Source of the DNA: CAZCGA01 sp964498075
GTDB taxonomy: Bacteria; Desulfobacterota; Binatia; HRBIN30
Direction of reading: 5' to 3'
Assembly (NCBI GenBank): GCA_964498075.1
Contig: CAZCGA010000018.1
Span: 6,680-70,679, forward strand
DNA length: 64,000 nucleotides
Within the stretch, counting starts at the first letter, position 1. The number at the start of each line of letters is the position of its first letter. The notes beneath the pieces were generated by a model, which did not search any database, was not told the DNA's origin, and saw only the letters and a list, made by a program, of their open reading frames with translations. Both the position numbers and the translations under genes were made by a program. This document shows positions 1 through 9,198 of the stretch, in pieces.

Positions 1-275
1 TGATCGTGCCGAACTGCGCCGTGTTGATCGCGCGCGCGCCTCACCCCGATACGGGACGGCGGTTCATCGACTACCTGCTGCGGCCGCGGACGGAGCGGCT
101 GCTGGCCGAGAGCGCGGCGGCGCAAATGCCGTTGCGTCCGGGCGTGCCGGTGCCGGATGGCGTCGTGCCGCTCAGCAGCCTGAAACCGATGCGCGTCGAC
201 TACACCGCTCTTGCCGCGTCGCTGGAGAGCCTGTCGAAGGGCTACCTCAAGGACTGGGTCGACCGGCACAGCTGA
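1..275 (+). CDS. ABC transporter substrate-binding protein, C-terminal fragment (Fe(III)-type)
   Basis: The gene is cut by the left window edge, leaving about 90 C-terminal residues. What remains fits the end of a periplasmic iron/sulfate-class binding protein: a helix of the type FIDYLLRPRTERLLAES followed by the usual closing segment before the stop. It lies directly upstream of, and in the same direction as, an FbpB-like permease and an ATPase, so the three form an importer operon. The identity of the ligand (ferric iron, thiamine or another) cannot be decided from this fragment; Fe(III) is inferred from the two-domain permease next door. Confidence 0.72.
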   Translation, partial: IVPNCAVLIARAPHPDTGRRFIDYLLRPRTERLLAESAAAQMPLRPGVPVPDGVVPLSSLKPMRVDYTALAASLESLSKGYLKDWVDRHS

Positions 276-303
276 GTGGTTTCACAAGGAGGACTCGCCT
301 GCT

Positions 304-1950
304 TTGGTAGGTACATTGACTGATCGCACCGCGCCGGCGCTCTCTTGTCTCTCGCTGGAGCGACCCGGGACGTGGCGCACGGTGGGACTTGTGGTGCTGC
401 TGTGCGCCGTTTTCCTGCCTGACGCCCCGCTGCTGTGGGAAGTGGTCTCGGGCCACACCGCCCACTCCGTCGGCGCCCGCTTCGGCGTGGCGCTCGGAAC
501 CAGCATGATGCTGGCCGGCGCGACCATGGTGGTGGCGTTCTGTGTGGGGTTGCCGCTGGGTGTCCTGAGCGCGCTCTGTGAGTTTCGCGGCCGGCGGCTG
601 CTGCTGGCGCTGGTGACGTTGCCGCTGCTCATCCCGTCGTTTCTCTGGGCGATCGGCTGGTCGTCCATCGCGGCTCGCCTCGGCTCCACCGCAACGCAGG
701 TGTTGAGCGGCGTCAGCGGCTGCTTGCTGGTCAGCATTGCGGCCACCGTTCCACTGGTGCTGCTTACGGCGTATGCGTCGACGGTGGCGTTGTCGGAATC
801 GCAGGTGGCAGCGGCGCGTCTCGCCGGCGGCGAGCGCACGCTCCTTCTGCACGCTTGCCGGCACGGCGCCGCCGCAGCGCTGCTAGCAGCTACACTCGGA
901 GGACTCCTGACGCTCACGGACCCCGGCCCCGGACAGATCTTCGGTGTGCGCACCGCGGCGGCAGAGATCCTCACCAGCTTCGGCGCGCTATACGACTTCG
1001 CGCTGGCGGCGCGGCAGTGCCTGGTGTTGGCGCTGGTGGTCCTGGTGGTCGCGGTGCCGCTTGCTTGGTGTGCGGCCCCCCGACTCGCGCGCGGCTTGTT
1101 GGCGAAGCAATCGCGGCGGGCAATGCGGCGCGCGCACCCAGAACTTGGCGTGGTCGTCACGGCTGCGCTCGCCGTGGTCACCGCGGGTGGGACCCTCGTG
1201 CCCATCTTGGGATTGATCTGGCCGCTCATCGCAGGTTCGGGCGGCTCGACGCCGGGAGGGTTGCGCGTGGTACAGCAGGCTGCGCAGAACGGGCACATGC
1301 CGCTGGTGTTGCTTGCCGCGGCGGGGGCAGCGACGCGCACTGCGGCGAACACAGTCATCTACGCCGTCGGTGCGGGCACAGTTGCAGCGGCCATGGGGTT
1401 GCTGCTCGCGTTGTGCGTCGGCCGCGACGCCCGCTTGCGAGCGGTGGCCGTCGGCGCCTGCCTGGCTGTCTTCTGTCTGCCGCCGGCATTCGGGGCGTTG
1501 GGAATCGTCCAGCTGGCGACCAACGCGCCGGCGTGGGCTGATCCCGTGCTCCGCAGCCACGTGACCGTCTGCCTCGGACTCGGGCTGCGCTTCGTGCCGG
1601 TCGCTGCGGTCATCGCGTTGCAGGCGTGGGGTTCCACCTCGCCGTCTTGGGCACTGGCTGCCGATGTTCACGGTGTACCGCTGGCAACCTACCTGCGGCG
1701 CGTCCTCCTTCCACTGCTCTTGCCGGCGATCGGGGTAGCGATGCTGCTGGTGGCGCTGCTTGCGACTGCAGACGTGGGCACGGTTCTCCTGTTGCATCCA
1801 GCGGGGCAAGCGTCGCTACCCCTCGCGATCTTTACGGTGATGGCGAACGCGCCGGAGTCGCTCGTCGCGGCGCTCTGCCTGATATACGTGGCGAGCGCCG
1901 GCGGGCTGCTTGGCGCGATCTGGGTGTTGGTGAGAGTGTGGCAGCGATGA
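304..1950 (+). CDS. ABC transporter permease, two fused membrane domains (FbpB-like)
   Basis: Inner-membrane permease of about 548 residues with roughly twelve hydrophobic segments arranged as two successive binding-protein-dependent transport domains, the layout of FbpB-type Fe(III) permeases. The reading frame is open upstream to 211, but a TTG at 304 follows an AAGGAGG ribosome site at 286-292 and starts after the binding-protein stop, so it is preferred. Its stop overlaps the ATPase start by ATGA, which implies translational coupling. Together with the upstream binding protein it would import a ligand from the periplasm. Substrate is inferred, not shown. Confidence 0.85.
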   Translation: MVGTLTDRTAPALSCLSLERPGTWRTVGLVVLLCAVFLPDAPLLWEVVSGHTAHSVGARFGVALGTSMMLAGATMVVAFCVGLPLGVLSALCEFRGRRLLLALVTLPLLIPSFLWAIGWSSIAARLGSTATQVLSGVSGCLLVSIAATVPLVLLTAYASTVALSESQVAAARLAGGERTLLLHACRHGAAAALLAATLGGLLTLTDPGPGQIFGVRTAAAEILTSFGALYDFALAARQCLVLALVVLVVAVPLAWCAAPRLARGLLAKQSRRAMRRAHPELGVVVTAALAVVTAGGTLVPILGLIWPLIAGSGGSTPGGLRVVQQAAQNGHMPLVLLAAAGAATRTAANTVIYAVGAGTVAAAMGLLLALCVGRDARLRAVAVGACLAVFCLPPAFGALGIVQLATNAPAWADPVLRSHVTVCLGLGLRFVPVAAVIALQAWGSTSPSWALAADVHGVPLATYLRRVLLPLLLPAIGVAMLLVALLATADVGTVLLLHPAGQASLPLAIFTVMANAPESLVAALCLIYVASAGGLLGAIWVLVRVWQR

Positions 1951-2711
1951 GCGGTCATCGATTCGAGCTCCGCCACGCTTCCAAGCGATACGGTGACATC
2001 GCGGCGCTTTCCGATATCTCGCTTGCCATTGGGACCGGCCAGCACACCGCCGTCCTCGGTCCATCGGGTTGTGGGAAGTCAACCGCCTTGCGGTTGCTGG
2101 CCGGACTCGATGCTCCCTCCGACGGTGAGGTGCTACTCGACGGCGCGGTCGTCTCGACGGCGGAGCGCATCCTGGTGCCGCCCTATCGCCGCGGCGTGAC
2201 CATGGTGTTTCAGGACCTGGCACTGTGGCCGAACTTGACCGTGATCGAGAATGTCGAGTTGGGTCAGTCGGGCAACGGCTTGCCGAAGCGCGAGGTCCGG
2301 GCCCGCGCCAACGACGCCCTGGGTCTCTGCGGTATTGCGGCGCTGGCCGCGCGACTGCCGGGTACGCTCTCCGGTGGTCAGCAACAACGCGTGGCGCTGG
2401 CGCGAGCGATTGCCCCGCAGCCCGCGTTCTTGTTTCTGGACGAGCCGTTCGCCGGCCTCGATCTGCTGACCAAGGCCGCACTCCTGGACGAGATCTCGGC
2501 GCTGGCGGCGGCGCGCCAGTTCACTATCCTCCTCGTCACCCACGATCCTGCCGAAGCCACGAAGCTGTGCACTGCCGTGGTCGTGCTCAATGACGGCCGC
2601 ATCGAAGAGTCCGGCATGCTCGAGGATCTCCTGAGTGCACCACGTTCGGAGACGCTGCGTGTCCTGAGTGCGAACCTGCCGCGTGCCGCTCGCTTCACGG
2701 CCGCTTCTTGA
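1947..2711 (+). CDS. ABC transporter ATP-binding protein (FbpC-like)
   Basis: Cytoplasmic ATPase of 254 residues that would energise the adjacent permease. The Walker A motif GPSGCGKST, the Q-loop segment MVFQDLALWPNLTV, the signature LSGGQQQR, Walker B FLFLDEPFAGLD and the switch His in LLVTHDPAEA are all present. The protein lacks the extra regulatory C-terminal domain of many FbpC/PotA proteins, as it ends about 30 residues after the H-loop. The ATG overlaps the permease stop by four bases. Last gene of the importer operon; the next gene is on the opposite strand. Confidence 0.9.
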   Translation: MSGHRFELRHASKRYGDIAALSDISLAIGTGQHTAVLGPSGCGKSTALRLLAGLDAPSDGEVLLDGAVVSTAERILVPPYRRGVTMVFQDLALWPNLTVIENVELGQSGNGLPKREVRARANDALGLCGIAALAARLPGTLSGGQQQRVALARAIAPQPAFLFLDEPFAGLDLLTKAALLDEISALAAARQFTILLVTHDPAEATKLCTAVVVLNDGRIEESGMLEDLLSAPRSETLRVLSANLPRAARFTAAS

Positions 2712-2772
2712 CCTGAACCAGAGGATACGCGAGTGGGCGCGACGGCGCATCCACGTGCGGGTGCACCGCTCG

Positions 2773-3186
2773 CTACCCGCCCACCTCGGTCAGGCCAACG
2801 ACTTCGACCGACGTCTCGAAATGCCCGTCGGAGCGGTTCGGAAGCGGCGGGGACGGTTGATACGTGAACGGCAGTCTCCCGCCAGCGGGAACGTCACCCT
2901 GCACGACGTAGTACTCGCTGCGGCCAGGACTGTCCTCTCCCGGATGGCGCTCGTCTCTCCACAGCCAAGTGTGGTGTACCAACAGCTTGACATCGCGCAC
3001 CCGTCGCTTCGATTGGTTGATGAGCACGGCGGACACGGCGCCGTCGTGGTTATCGACCTCGACGACGCGCACCGCGGCCGCCGCCTCTTCGGCGAGCACC
3101 AGTGTTCCGGAGCCGGCCGCCGCCGCACTCGCCCACAAGACGCTCACCAGAGCACCGACTACGCGGCCACCATACCGTCGTGTCAT
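2773..3186 (-). CDS. Small exported protein of the efflux operon, function unknown
   Basis: A 137-residue protein with an N-terminal signal peptide (two Arg, then a hydrophobic stretch ending in ASAAAA) and a small all-beta-looking body containing tryptophan-rich HHTWLWRDERH. I do not recognise the family. It begins one base after the RND permease stop, so it is the last gene of the tetR-tolC-MFP-RND operon and probably acts in the periplasm or envelope. No metal or catalytic motif is evident. It could be a periplasmic accessory to the pump, but only its position supports that. Confidence 0.6.
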   Translation of the reverse strand: MTRRYGGRVVGALVSVLWASAAAAGSGTLVLAEEAAAAVRVVEVDNHDGAVSAVLINQSKRRVRDVKLLVHHTWLWRDERHPGEDSPGRSEYYVVQGDVPAGGRLPFTYQPSPPLPNRSDGHFETSVEVVGLTEVGG

Positions 3187-3187
3187 G

Positions 3188-6100
3188 TCACTCCTCCTCG
3201 GGGCGCATCTCGCGATGGAAGCGCTCCTCGATGATCGTGTACAGCGTCGGGATGAACAGCAACGTCAGTAACGTCGAGACGCTCAAGCCGCCGAGCACCG
3301 CGCGCGCCAGCGGCGCGTTGGTCTCGCTACCCACCGCCCAGCCCAGCGCCATCGGCATCAAGCCGAAGATGGTCGTGAGCGTGGTCATCAAGATGGGCCG
3401 CAGGCGCGTGCGTCCCGCCGTCACCACCGCCTCGTGCAGCGCCATGCCGCCGCGGCGCAGCACGTTGGTGTAATCGACGAGCAGCACACCGTTGCTGACC
3501 ACGATGCCCACCATCATGATGACGCCCATGAACGACGTCGTCGACAAGGTCGTGCGCGTCAGAAACAAGGCCCACAGCACGCCGGTGAGCCCCAGCGGTA
3601 CGGAGAACATGATGATCAGCGGATCGAGCAGCGAACGGAACTGCGACGCCAGCACCATGTAGACGAGCATCAGCGCCACCGCCATGCTGAAGCGCAGGCT
3701 CTGGAACGCCTCGCGCTGCTGCTTGGTCTGGCCGCCGAGTCGCAGCTCGAAGCCGGGCGGCACCTTCAACTCTCCAAAGTGGTGCTCCAGCTCCTCCGAG
3801 ATGCTGCCGAGGTCGCGGCCCGCGGGGTTGGCGGTTACGTGGACGATGCGCTGCTGATACTTGCGGTCCAACTCGACCGGACCGGAGCCGCGCTGCACCG
3901 TGGCGACGCTCTTGAGCAAGATCGGCGCGGTGTGATCGCTGCGGATGAACAGGTTTTCGAGGTCGGTGGGGTCGTTGCGGAAGGGCTCCGCCAGCTGCGC
4001 CACGATGTTGTACTCGTTGCCGCTGATCGGATCGGTGAACAGCGACGGGTTGCTCGACACGTTGCTCGACAGTGAGAACAGCACCGCGTTGGCGATCTGG
4101 CGCTCCGAGAGGCCGAACAGCGCCGCCTTCTCCCGGTCCACGACGACGTCAAGCTCCGGGTAGTCTTCCTCGCGGCTGACCTGGATGTCCGCCATCCCCT
4201 GCATGTTGCCCATCGCGCCGCGCACCTGTTGCGTCAGGTCGCGCGCCGCCCGCAGGTCATAGCCCATCATCTCCACGTCGACGGGCGCCGCCGATCCGAA
4301 GTTGAGGATGCGTTTGACGATGCCACCCGGATCGAAGTAGATGGCGACGCCCGGGAACTGCGGCAGGATCTTGGCGCGCAGATCGGCGACGACCTCTTCG
4401 GTACTCTGGTCGCGCTCTTCCGGCGTGCTCAACTCGACTTGCAGATTGGCGGAATGCGGTCCGGTGTTGGGGCTGTAGATCGAGCTGGTGGTTGACGGCA
4501 AGCCGGTACTGGTAATCGTCGCCTTGAGGTAGCCGGGCGGCACCGCCGCCTTCACCGCGGCCTCTATGCGTTCCACCAAACGGTCGGTCTCCTCAACCCG
4601 CGTGCCGACAGGCGCCTTGACCACCATGCGGAACTGGCTCTCATCCGTCACCGGGAAGAACTCGCTGCCGATGACCGGGACCAGCAGCAGGCTGCCGGCG
4701 AAGACCACCACCGTCCCGACGATGACCGTGCGCCGATGCCGCAGCGCCCAGCCGAGGAGGCTGTGGTACAGATCGTCGATGTGATCGAAGAATGTTGCGC
4801 CCATGGCGGCCAGGCGGCCGCGCCGCTGCTCCTGATGCGGGCGCAGCAACTTGGCGCTGAGCAGCGGCGTGACGGTCCGCGACACCCAGAACGACGCGGC
4901 CAAGGCCAGCGAGATCGTCAGCGTCAGCGGTACGAACAGCAGCTTGGCTGCGCCGACGAGAAAGACCACCGGAAAGAACACGACGATCGTGGTCACCGTC
5001 GACGCCAGGATCGGCATTGCCACCTCGCGCGCCGCATCCAACGCCGCCTGCTTGCGCGTCTTGCCCATGGCGAGGTGCCGGTTGATGTTCTCCAGCTCGA
5101 CGATGGAATCGTCGACCAGCCGGCCGACGGCCAGCGCCAGGCCGCCCAGGGTGAACACGTTCAGCGTCTGATCGCCGAAGTACATGAAGATGAAGGTCAT
5201 CAGGATCGACAGCGGGATGGCGAGCGAGATGATGAACGTGGAGGTGAAGCTCTGGAGGAAGATGAGGATCACCAGGAAGGCGAGCACCGAGCCTTGCAAC
5301 GCCTCGTGGGTCAGCGCCGTGATCGACTGGCGGATGTAGACGGACTGATCGAAGAACGTGCCCATCAGGATGCCCTTCGGAAGGTTGAGCAGGTTGGGCA
5401 GCGCCTGCTTCACCCCGTCCACCACCTCGATCGTGTTGGTACCGGGCTGCTTGTTGATCCGCAGGTAGACGGCCTTCTCGCCGTTCTTGCGCACCACCGA
5501 CGTCTGCGTCTGGTAGGAGTCGCTGAGACGGCCGATGTCCTTGAGGTGGATGGGGATGCTGCCGACCGTCTTCACCACGATGTCCTCCATCGGCTTGACG
5601 ATGTCGAACTGGTTGTTGGTGAAGACGTTGTAGTCGAGCGCCCCGGTCTTCAAGTTGCCGGAGGCGAGGATGAGGTTGGCGTCGGCGACGGCGTCGACCA
5701 CGTTCTGGATGCTGATCGCCTTCGCCTGGATCTGATCCCGATCGAGGTCGATGGTGATCTGGCGAATCTTGCCGCCCTCGACGCTGGCGGAGGCAACGTG
5801 CGGCAGGTGCTCGAGCTGCGGCTCGACGGTGTTGTAGGCAATGTCGTAGAGCTGCTTCTCGTCGTAGCCTTCGCCCGACAGGGTCACCAGCAGCACCGGG
5901 ATGTTGGAGAGGTCGAACTTCACCACGAAGGGCTGCTGCACGCCGGTGGGCAGCGCGCTCATGATGCCCTGGATCTTCTGGATGACCTCGACCTCGCCGG
6001 CGTCGATGTTGGCGCCCCAGTTGAACCACACCTGCACCACCGAGATGCCTTGCTTCGAGCGCGACTCGACGTGCTCGACGTCGCTCACCGAGCTGACCGC

Positions 6101-6307
6101 CTTCTCGATCGGGTAGGTGATGCTCTTTTCGATGTCCTTGACGCCGGCGCCTTTGTAGATCGTGCCGACCTGCACGATCGGCAGATTGATGTGCGGGAAC
6201 AGATCGACGGGCAGGCGCTGTAGCGACACGATGCCCAGCACCGTGATCGCCAGCGACAGCATCAAGATGGCGATGGAGTTGCGGAAGGCGAGGAGGGTCA
6301 GCCACAT
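3188..6307 (-). CDS. RND efflux transporter, AcrB/HAE1-like permease
   Basis: Inner-membrane proton-driven pump of 1039 residues, the usual length for AcrB-type permeases, with two repeats of six TM helices and two large periplasmic loops. The TM4 aspartate pair is present in GRLVDDSIVELENI, and the TM11-12 segment RLRPILMTTLTTIFGLMP keeps the conserved Arg and Thr. The lysine of the AcrB proton relay in TM10 is replaced: the aligned stretch reads IVVSNGVLLVDY, a variation seen in other RND branches. It sits between the membrane-fusion gene and a small exported protein, and would pair with the operon's TolC-like channel. Substrates (drugs, solvents, lipids) are not predictable. Confidence 0.93.
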   Translation of the reverse strand: MWLTLLAFRNSIAILMLSLAITVLGIVSLQRLPVDLFPHINLPIVQVGTIYKGAGVKDIEKSITYPIEKAVSSVSDVEHVESRSKQGISVVQVWFNWGANIDAGEVEVIQKIQGIMSALPTGVQQPFVVKFDLSNIPVLLVTLSGEGYDEKQLYDIAYNTVEPQLEHLPHVASASVEGGKIRQITIDLDRDQIQAKAISIQNVVDAVADANLILASGNLKTGALDYNVFTNNQFDIVKPMEDIVVKTVGSIPIHLKDIGRLSDSYQTQTSVVRKNGEKAVYLRINKQPGTNTIEVVDGVKQALPNLLNLPKGILMGTFFDQSVYIRQSITALTHEALQGSVLAFLVILIFLQSFTSTFIISLAIPLSILMTFIFMYFGDQTLNVFTLGGLALAVGRLVDDSIVELENINRHLAMGKTRKQAALDAAREVAMPILASTVTTIVVFFPVVFLVGAAKLLFVPLTLTISLALAASFWVSRTVTPLLSAKLLRPHQEQRRGRLAAMGATFFDHIDDLYHSLLGWALRHRRTVIVGTVVVFAGSLLLVPVIGSEFFPVTDESQFRMVVKAPVGTRVEETDRLVERIEAAVKAAVPPGYLKATITSTGLPSTTSSIYSPNTGPHSANLQVELSTPEERDQSTEEVVADLRAKILPQFPGVAIYFDPGGIVKRILNFGSAAPVDVEMMGYDLRAARDLTQQVRGAMGNMQGMADIQVSREEDYPELDVVVDREKAALFGLSERQIANAVLFSLSSNVSSNPSLFTDPISGNEYNIVAQLAEPFRNDPTDLENLFIRSDHTAPILLKSVATVQRGSGPVELDRKYQQRIVHVTANPAGRDLGSISEELEHHFGELKVPPGFELRLGGQTKQQREAFQSLRFSMAVALMLVYMVLASQFRSLLDPLIIMFSVPLGLTGVLWALFLTRTTLSTTSFMGVIMMVGIVVSNGVLLVDYTNVLRRGGMALHEAVVTAGRTRLRPILMTTLTTIFGLMPMALGWAVGSETNAPLARAVLGGLSVSTLLTLLFIPTLYTIIEERFHREMRPEEE

Positions 6308-6366
6308 GGATTAGCGCTCTATCTCTTTTCCCTCTCCTTGGGAGAGAGTCGATAAACGCGCGAACG

Positions 6367-6492
6367 GTCCCTCGATACGGCCGCTGAGGAGACGCGGCCT
6401 ACTCGGGACGAACGGAGGAAAGTCTTGAAGATCAAGTATCGGATCCGTTCACCCCGAGTAGCCGCCGTCTTTTGGCGGCGTATCGAGGGGCG
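6367..6492. repeat. Paired REP-like palindromes (CTCGATACG/CGAGTAG family), copy 1
   Basis: Two inverted units lie in the gap between the RND and MFP genes. Unit one, 6367-6415, runs from GTCCCTCGATACG through a GCCGC/GCGGC stem to CTACTCGGGACGAACGG. Unit two, 6445-6492, has the reverse order: CCGTTCACCCCGAGTAG, a CCGCC/GGCGG stem, then CGTATCGAGGGGCG. The same pair occurs at 33711-33821 in opposite order. The arrangement resembles BIME-type REP doublets. The inner stem sequence differs between units while complementarity is kept. Confidence 0.75.
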
Positions 6493-6569
6493 TCTGGCGA
6501 GAAGATCGACGGTCTCTTGGGGGAGAGTGGGTGTCGCGAACACCGTTGGTGCGCCGGAGCCCGCCTCTC

Positions 6570-6691
6570 GCCGGGGAATAGAATTCCCCGGCTGAGTCGC
6601 CGAGAAGTCCCCTGAAGGGGACTCAAATGGCGGGTGTGCAGTCGGCTTCAGCCGACTTTGTTGACCTGAGCCGGGGAATTTATTCCCCGGC
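6570..6691. repeat. Four-hairpin palindromic element, copy 1
   Basis: Four consecutive perfect hairpins: 6570-6592 (GCCGGGGAAT stem, loop AGA), 6606-6623 (AGTCCCC stem, loop TGAA), 6640-6657 (AGTCGGC stem, loop TTCA) and 6670-6691 (GCCGGGGAAT stem, loop TT). The reverse complement has the same architecture, so the element is a palindrome of palindromes. A second copy at 57091-57224 keeps order, stem lengths and loops with compensatory changes. It lies in the 430-bp gap between MFP and RND genes. An ORF can be read through it, but the repeat structure explains the sequence better than a gene. Confidence 0.8.
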
Positions 6692-6737
6692 GACGGCGAT
6701 TGCACGCACGCCACGCTCTTGTTGGCGGCGTCCGAAA

Positions 6738-7874
6738 TCATCTCACGCCCTTACCCTGGCCGTCCGCCATGGGCGATGCGCCATCGCTGGCGACGCGTAC
6801 GCGGCTGCCGTCGCGCACCAGCTCCTTACCGGCGCGGACGATCTCGTCGCGGGGGCCCAGGCCCACCAGGATCTCGACCTGCCCGGCGTCTTCGATGCCG
6901 GTGCGCACGGTGGCGCGGCGCACTGTCGGTGCGCCATCCTGCGACGCCGCGATGACGTACAGAAAGCTGCCCAGCTCGTTGACCAGCAGCGCCTCGGCCG
7001 GCACCACCAGCGCTTGCGGCCGGCGCTCGAGCACCAAAGTGACGCGCGCGAACATTCCAGGCTTGAGGATCAGGTCGCTGTTCGGGACATCGATCTCGAC
7101 CTGCAGCGTGCGGCTCGCCGGATCCAGCGCCGGCGCGAAACGGCTGACGCGACCCTGGAAGCTCTGGTCCGGGTAGGCGTCGACGGTGAGCGAGAGCGGA
7201 TCGCCGAGGTGGACGCTGGTGACGTCGCGTTCCGGGATGTTGATCAGCACCTTCACCTGCGAGAGGTCCATCACCGTGACGATAGTGTTGACCGCGGAGA
7301 CGAGGCCGGTGGCCTGCGGGATCAAGGCGCCCGGGTCGACGTGGCGTTTGGTGACGTAGCCGTCGAACGGCGCGACGATCTTGGCGTACTGCACGTAGGT
7401 TTGCTGCAGCTCGAGATCGCGCTTGGCCACCTCGTACTTGGTGTGTGCGTCGTCCAGCTCTTGCTTGGCGATGAGCTCCCGGTCGAACAGCTGCTGCAAC
7501 CGCTCGTGCGTCAGCTTGGCGAAGTCGTGGCTGGCTTGGGCGCGCTGCAGCTGATGCTCCAGCTCCGGCTGGCGGATGACGGCGAGCAGCTGCCCGGCGC
7601 GGACGCGGTCGCCGCGGTCGACGTAGATGGCGTCGAGGTACCCGGCCACCTTCGCCATCAGGTCGGCTTGCTGAATCGGCAAGATGTCCGCCGTCAGCAG
7701 CAGCTTGCGTTCCATGTCGACCAGCGTCGGCGTGGTGACCTGCACCAAGGGGAGGGGGCGCGCTTGCTCGCTGGTCTGGCGCACCAGACTCAGCCGGTGC
7801 CAGACCAGGGCGCCGAAGCCCAGCGCGGCGAGGGCGGTGAGGACATAGACGGTCCGTCGCGTCCGAGTTGCCAT
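6738..7874 (-). CDS. RND efflux periplasmic adaptor (membrane fusion protein)
   Basis: Adaptor of 378 residues linking the inner-membrane RND pump to the outer-membrane channel. It begins with a single N-terminal membrane anchor (about residues 8-25), then the barrel-sandwich half beginning near AGYLDAIYVDRGDRV, an alpha-hairpin with coiled-coil heptads (about 90-150), the second lipoyl half PFDGYVTKRHVDPG, and beta-barrel and membrane-proximal domains. Length is typical of AcrA/MdtA proteins. The gene starts 16 bases after the tolC-like stop. A 430-bp repeat-filled gap separates it from the RND gene, longer than usual inside such an operon, so downstream expression may be tuned there. Confidence 0.92.
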   Translation of the reverse strand: MATRTRRTVYVLTALAALGFGALVWHRLSLVRQTSEQARPLPLVQVTTPTLVDMERKLLLTADILPIQQADLMAKVAGYLDAIYVDRGDRVRAGQLLAVIRQPELEHQLQRAQASHDFAKLTHERLQQLFDRELIAKQELDDAHTKYEVAKRDLELQQTYVQYAKIVAPFDGYVTKRHVDPGALIPQATGLVSAVNTIVTVMDLSQVKVLINIPERDVTSVHLGDPLSLTVDAYPDQSFQGRVSRFAPALDPASRTLQVEIDVPNSDLILKPGMFARVTLVLERRPQALVVPAEALLVNELGSFLYVIAASQDGAPTVRRATVRTGIEDAGQVEILVGLGPRDEIVRAGKELVRDGSRVRVASDGASPMADGQGKGVR

Positions 7875-7890
7875 GCTGCCCTGCGCGCTC

Positions 7891-9198
7891 CTACTCCGAC
7901 GTCAGCTGGCCTGCGGTGGCCTTCTCGAGCGCCGCCACCGTCGTCTTGTAGCTGTAGAGTGCCTGCACGTAGTTCGCCTCCGCCGTGGTGCGCGAGGCCT
8001 GCGCGTCGGTCAGCTCGATGATGTTGCCGACGCCGGTGCTGTAGCGACCCTCGGCGAGGGCGAGGTTCTCGCGTGCCTGCTGCTGGCCCTTTTCCGCCAC
8101 GCGGATACTCTCCGCGGCTTGCTGCAGGTTCAACGTCGCTTGGCGGACCTCCAGTGCGATGCTCTGGCGGAGGAGTTCCTCGTTGAACTTCAGATTCGAC
8201 AGATTGGCCTTCTGCTCCGCGACCTGGGCCGTCGTCAGCCCGCCGTTGAAGATCGAGATGTTGACGGCGGCGCCGACGTTCCAGTTCGACTGCAGCGGAT
8301 AGTCGCTGCCCGACCACTGATAGTTCCCGCTGCTGGTGATGTTCGGCAAGTAGCTCTTCTGCAGCGACTTGATCTGCTCGGTCGTGGAGAACTCTTGCGC
8401 CTGGATGCTCTGCAGCTCCGGGCGCTTGTCGTAGGCCGCCACCAGCGCCTGGTCCTCGGTGATCTGCACCGAGTGCACGTCGAAGGTGTCGACGATGTCG
8501 AAGTCGAGCGGGACGGTGAGACCGAGCGCGTTGCGCAGCATTTCGCGCGCGATGGCGACGCTGTTGCGCGCCGTCAGCTGGTTCAGCTCCGCCGACGCCA
8601 GCTGCACCTGCGCCTGGGTGACGTCGAACTTGGCGGCCAATCCGACCTTGTAGCGTCCCTCGGCCTGCTCCAGATGCTTGTGGTTCTGGCGCACGGTCTC
8701 GTCGGCCACCGCCAGCAGGCGGTGCGTCGCCAGCACGTTGAAGTAGGCCTGCTTGACGTTCAGCACGACCGTGTCCTGTTGTGTGAAACGGTCGGCTTCG
8801 AGCGACTGCTCGCTGGCCTGCGCGGCGCGGATCGAGTTCAACGTCTGTCCGAAGTCGAAGAGCAGCTGGGTGAAGTTGACGCCGGTGTTGTAGAAGTTGA
8901 AGGTCACCGCGTTGGCGCCGACGCCGGTGGTCTGCGAGCCGGTGCGCACCGCGGGGCTCGACTGGCGGCGGTTGGCCATGTAGAAGGCGTTGATCTGGGG
9001 CAGGTAGTTGGCCCCCGCCTGCCAGACGCGTTGGTGTCCGGCCTCCACCGATGCGGTGGCCGCCTTGAGGCTCGGGTGCTGCTGCAGCGCGATGGCGATG
9101 CACTCCGCCAGCGTCTTCAAGGATGGCGCCTCTTCGGCGACTGCGGTGCAGACCAGCAGGCTCACCAGGAGCGCGGCGGTGATATTCGTCGACGTCAT
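7891..9198 (-). CDS. TolC-like outer-membrane efflux protein
   Basis: Outer-membrane channel protein of 435 residues with a cleavable signal peptide (TAALLVSLLVCTAVAEE) and two OEP repeats rich in long amphipathic helices, for example LGLTVPLDF and the terminal QALYSYKTTVAALEKATG-like segment. The ATG at 9196-9198 overlaps the TetR stop as ATGA, so this start is preferred to the longer open frame. It completes a tripartite pump with the MFP and RND proteins. Length matches the TolC/CusC family without the acylation Cys of CusC-type lipoproteins. Confidence 0.9.
   Translation of the reverse strand: MTSTNITAALLVSLLVCTAVAEEAPSLKTLAECIAIALQQHPSLKAATASVEAGHQRVWQAGANYLPQINAFYMANRRQSSPAVRTGSQTTGVGANAVTFNFYNTGVNFTQLLFDFGQTLNSIRAAQASEQSLEADRFTQQDTVVLNVKQAYFNVLATHRLLAVADETVRQNHKHLEQAEGRYKVGLAAKFDVTQAQVQLASAELNQLTARNSVAIAREMLRNALGLTVPLDFDIVDTFDVHSVQITEDQALVAAYDKRPELQSIQAQEFSTTEQIKSLQKSYLPNITSSGNYQWSGSDYPLQSNWNVGAAVNISIFNGGLTTAQVAEQKANLSNLKFNEELLRQSIALEVRQATLNLQQAAESIRVAEKGQQQARENLALAEGRYSTGVGNIIELTDAQASRTTAEANYVQALYSYKTTVAALEKATAGQLTSE

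Noticed and set aside
4736..6223. Long open frame on the + strand (495 codons) opposite the RND gene
   Set aside because: It mirrors the codon pattern of the RND gene in GC-rich DNA, has a low-complexity composition and no recognisable family.
6319..6741. Apparent 140-codon minus-strand gene between RND and MFP
   Set aside because: It reads through the REP-like doublet and the four-hairpin element, which explain the sequence.
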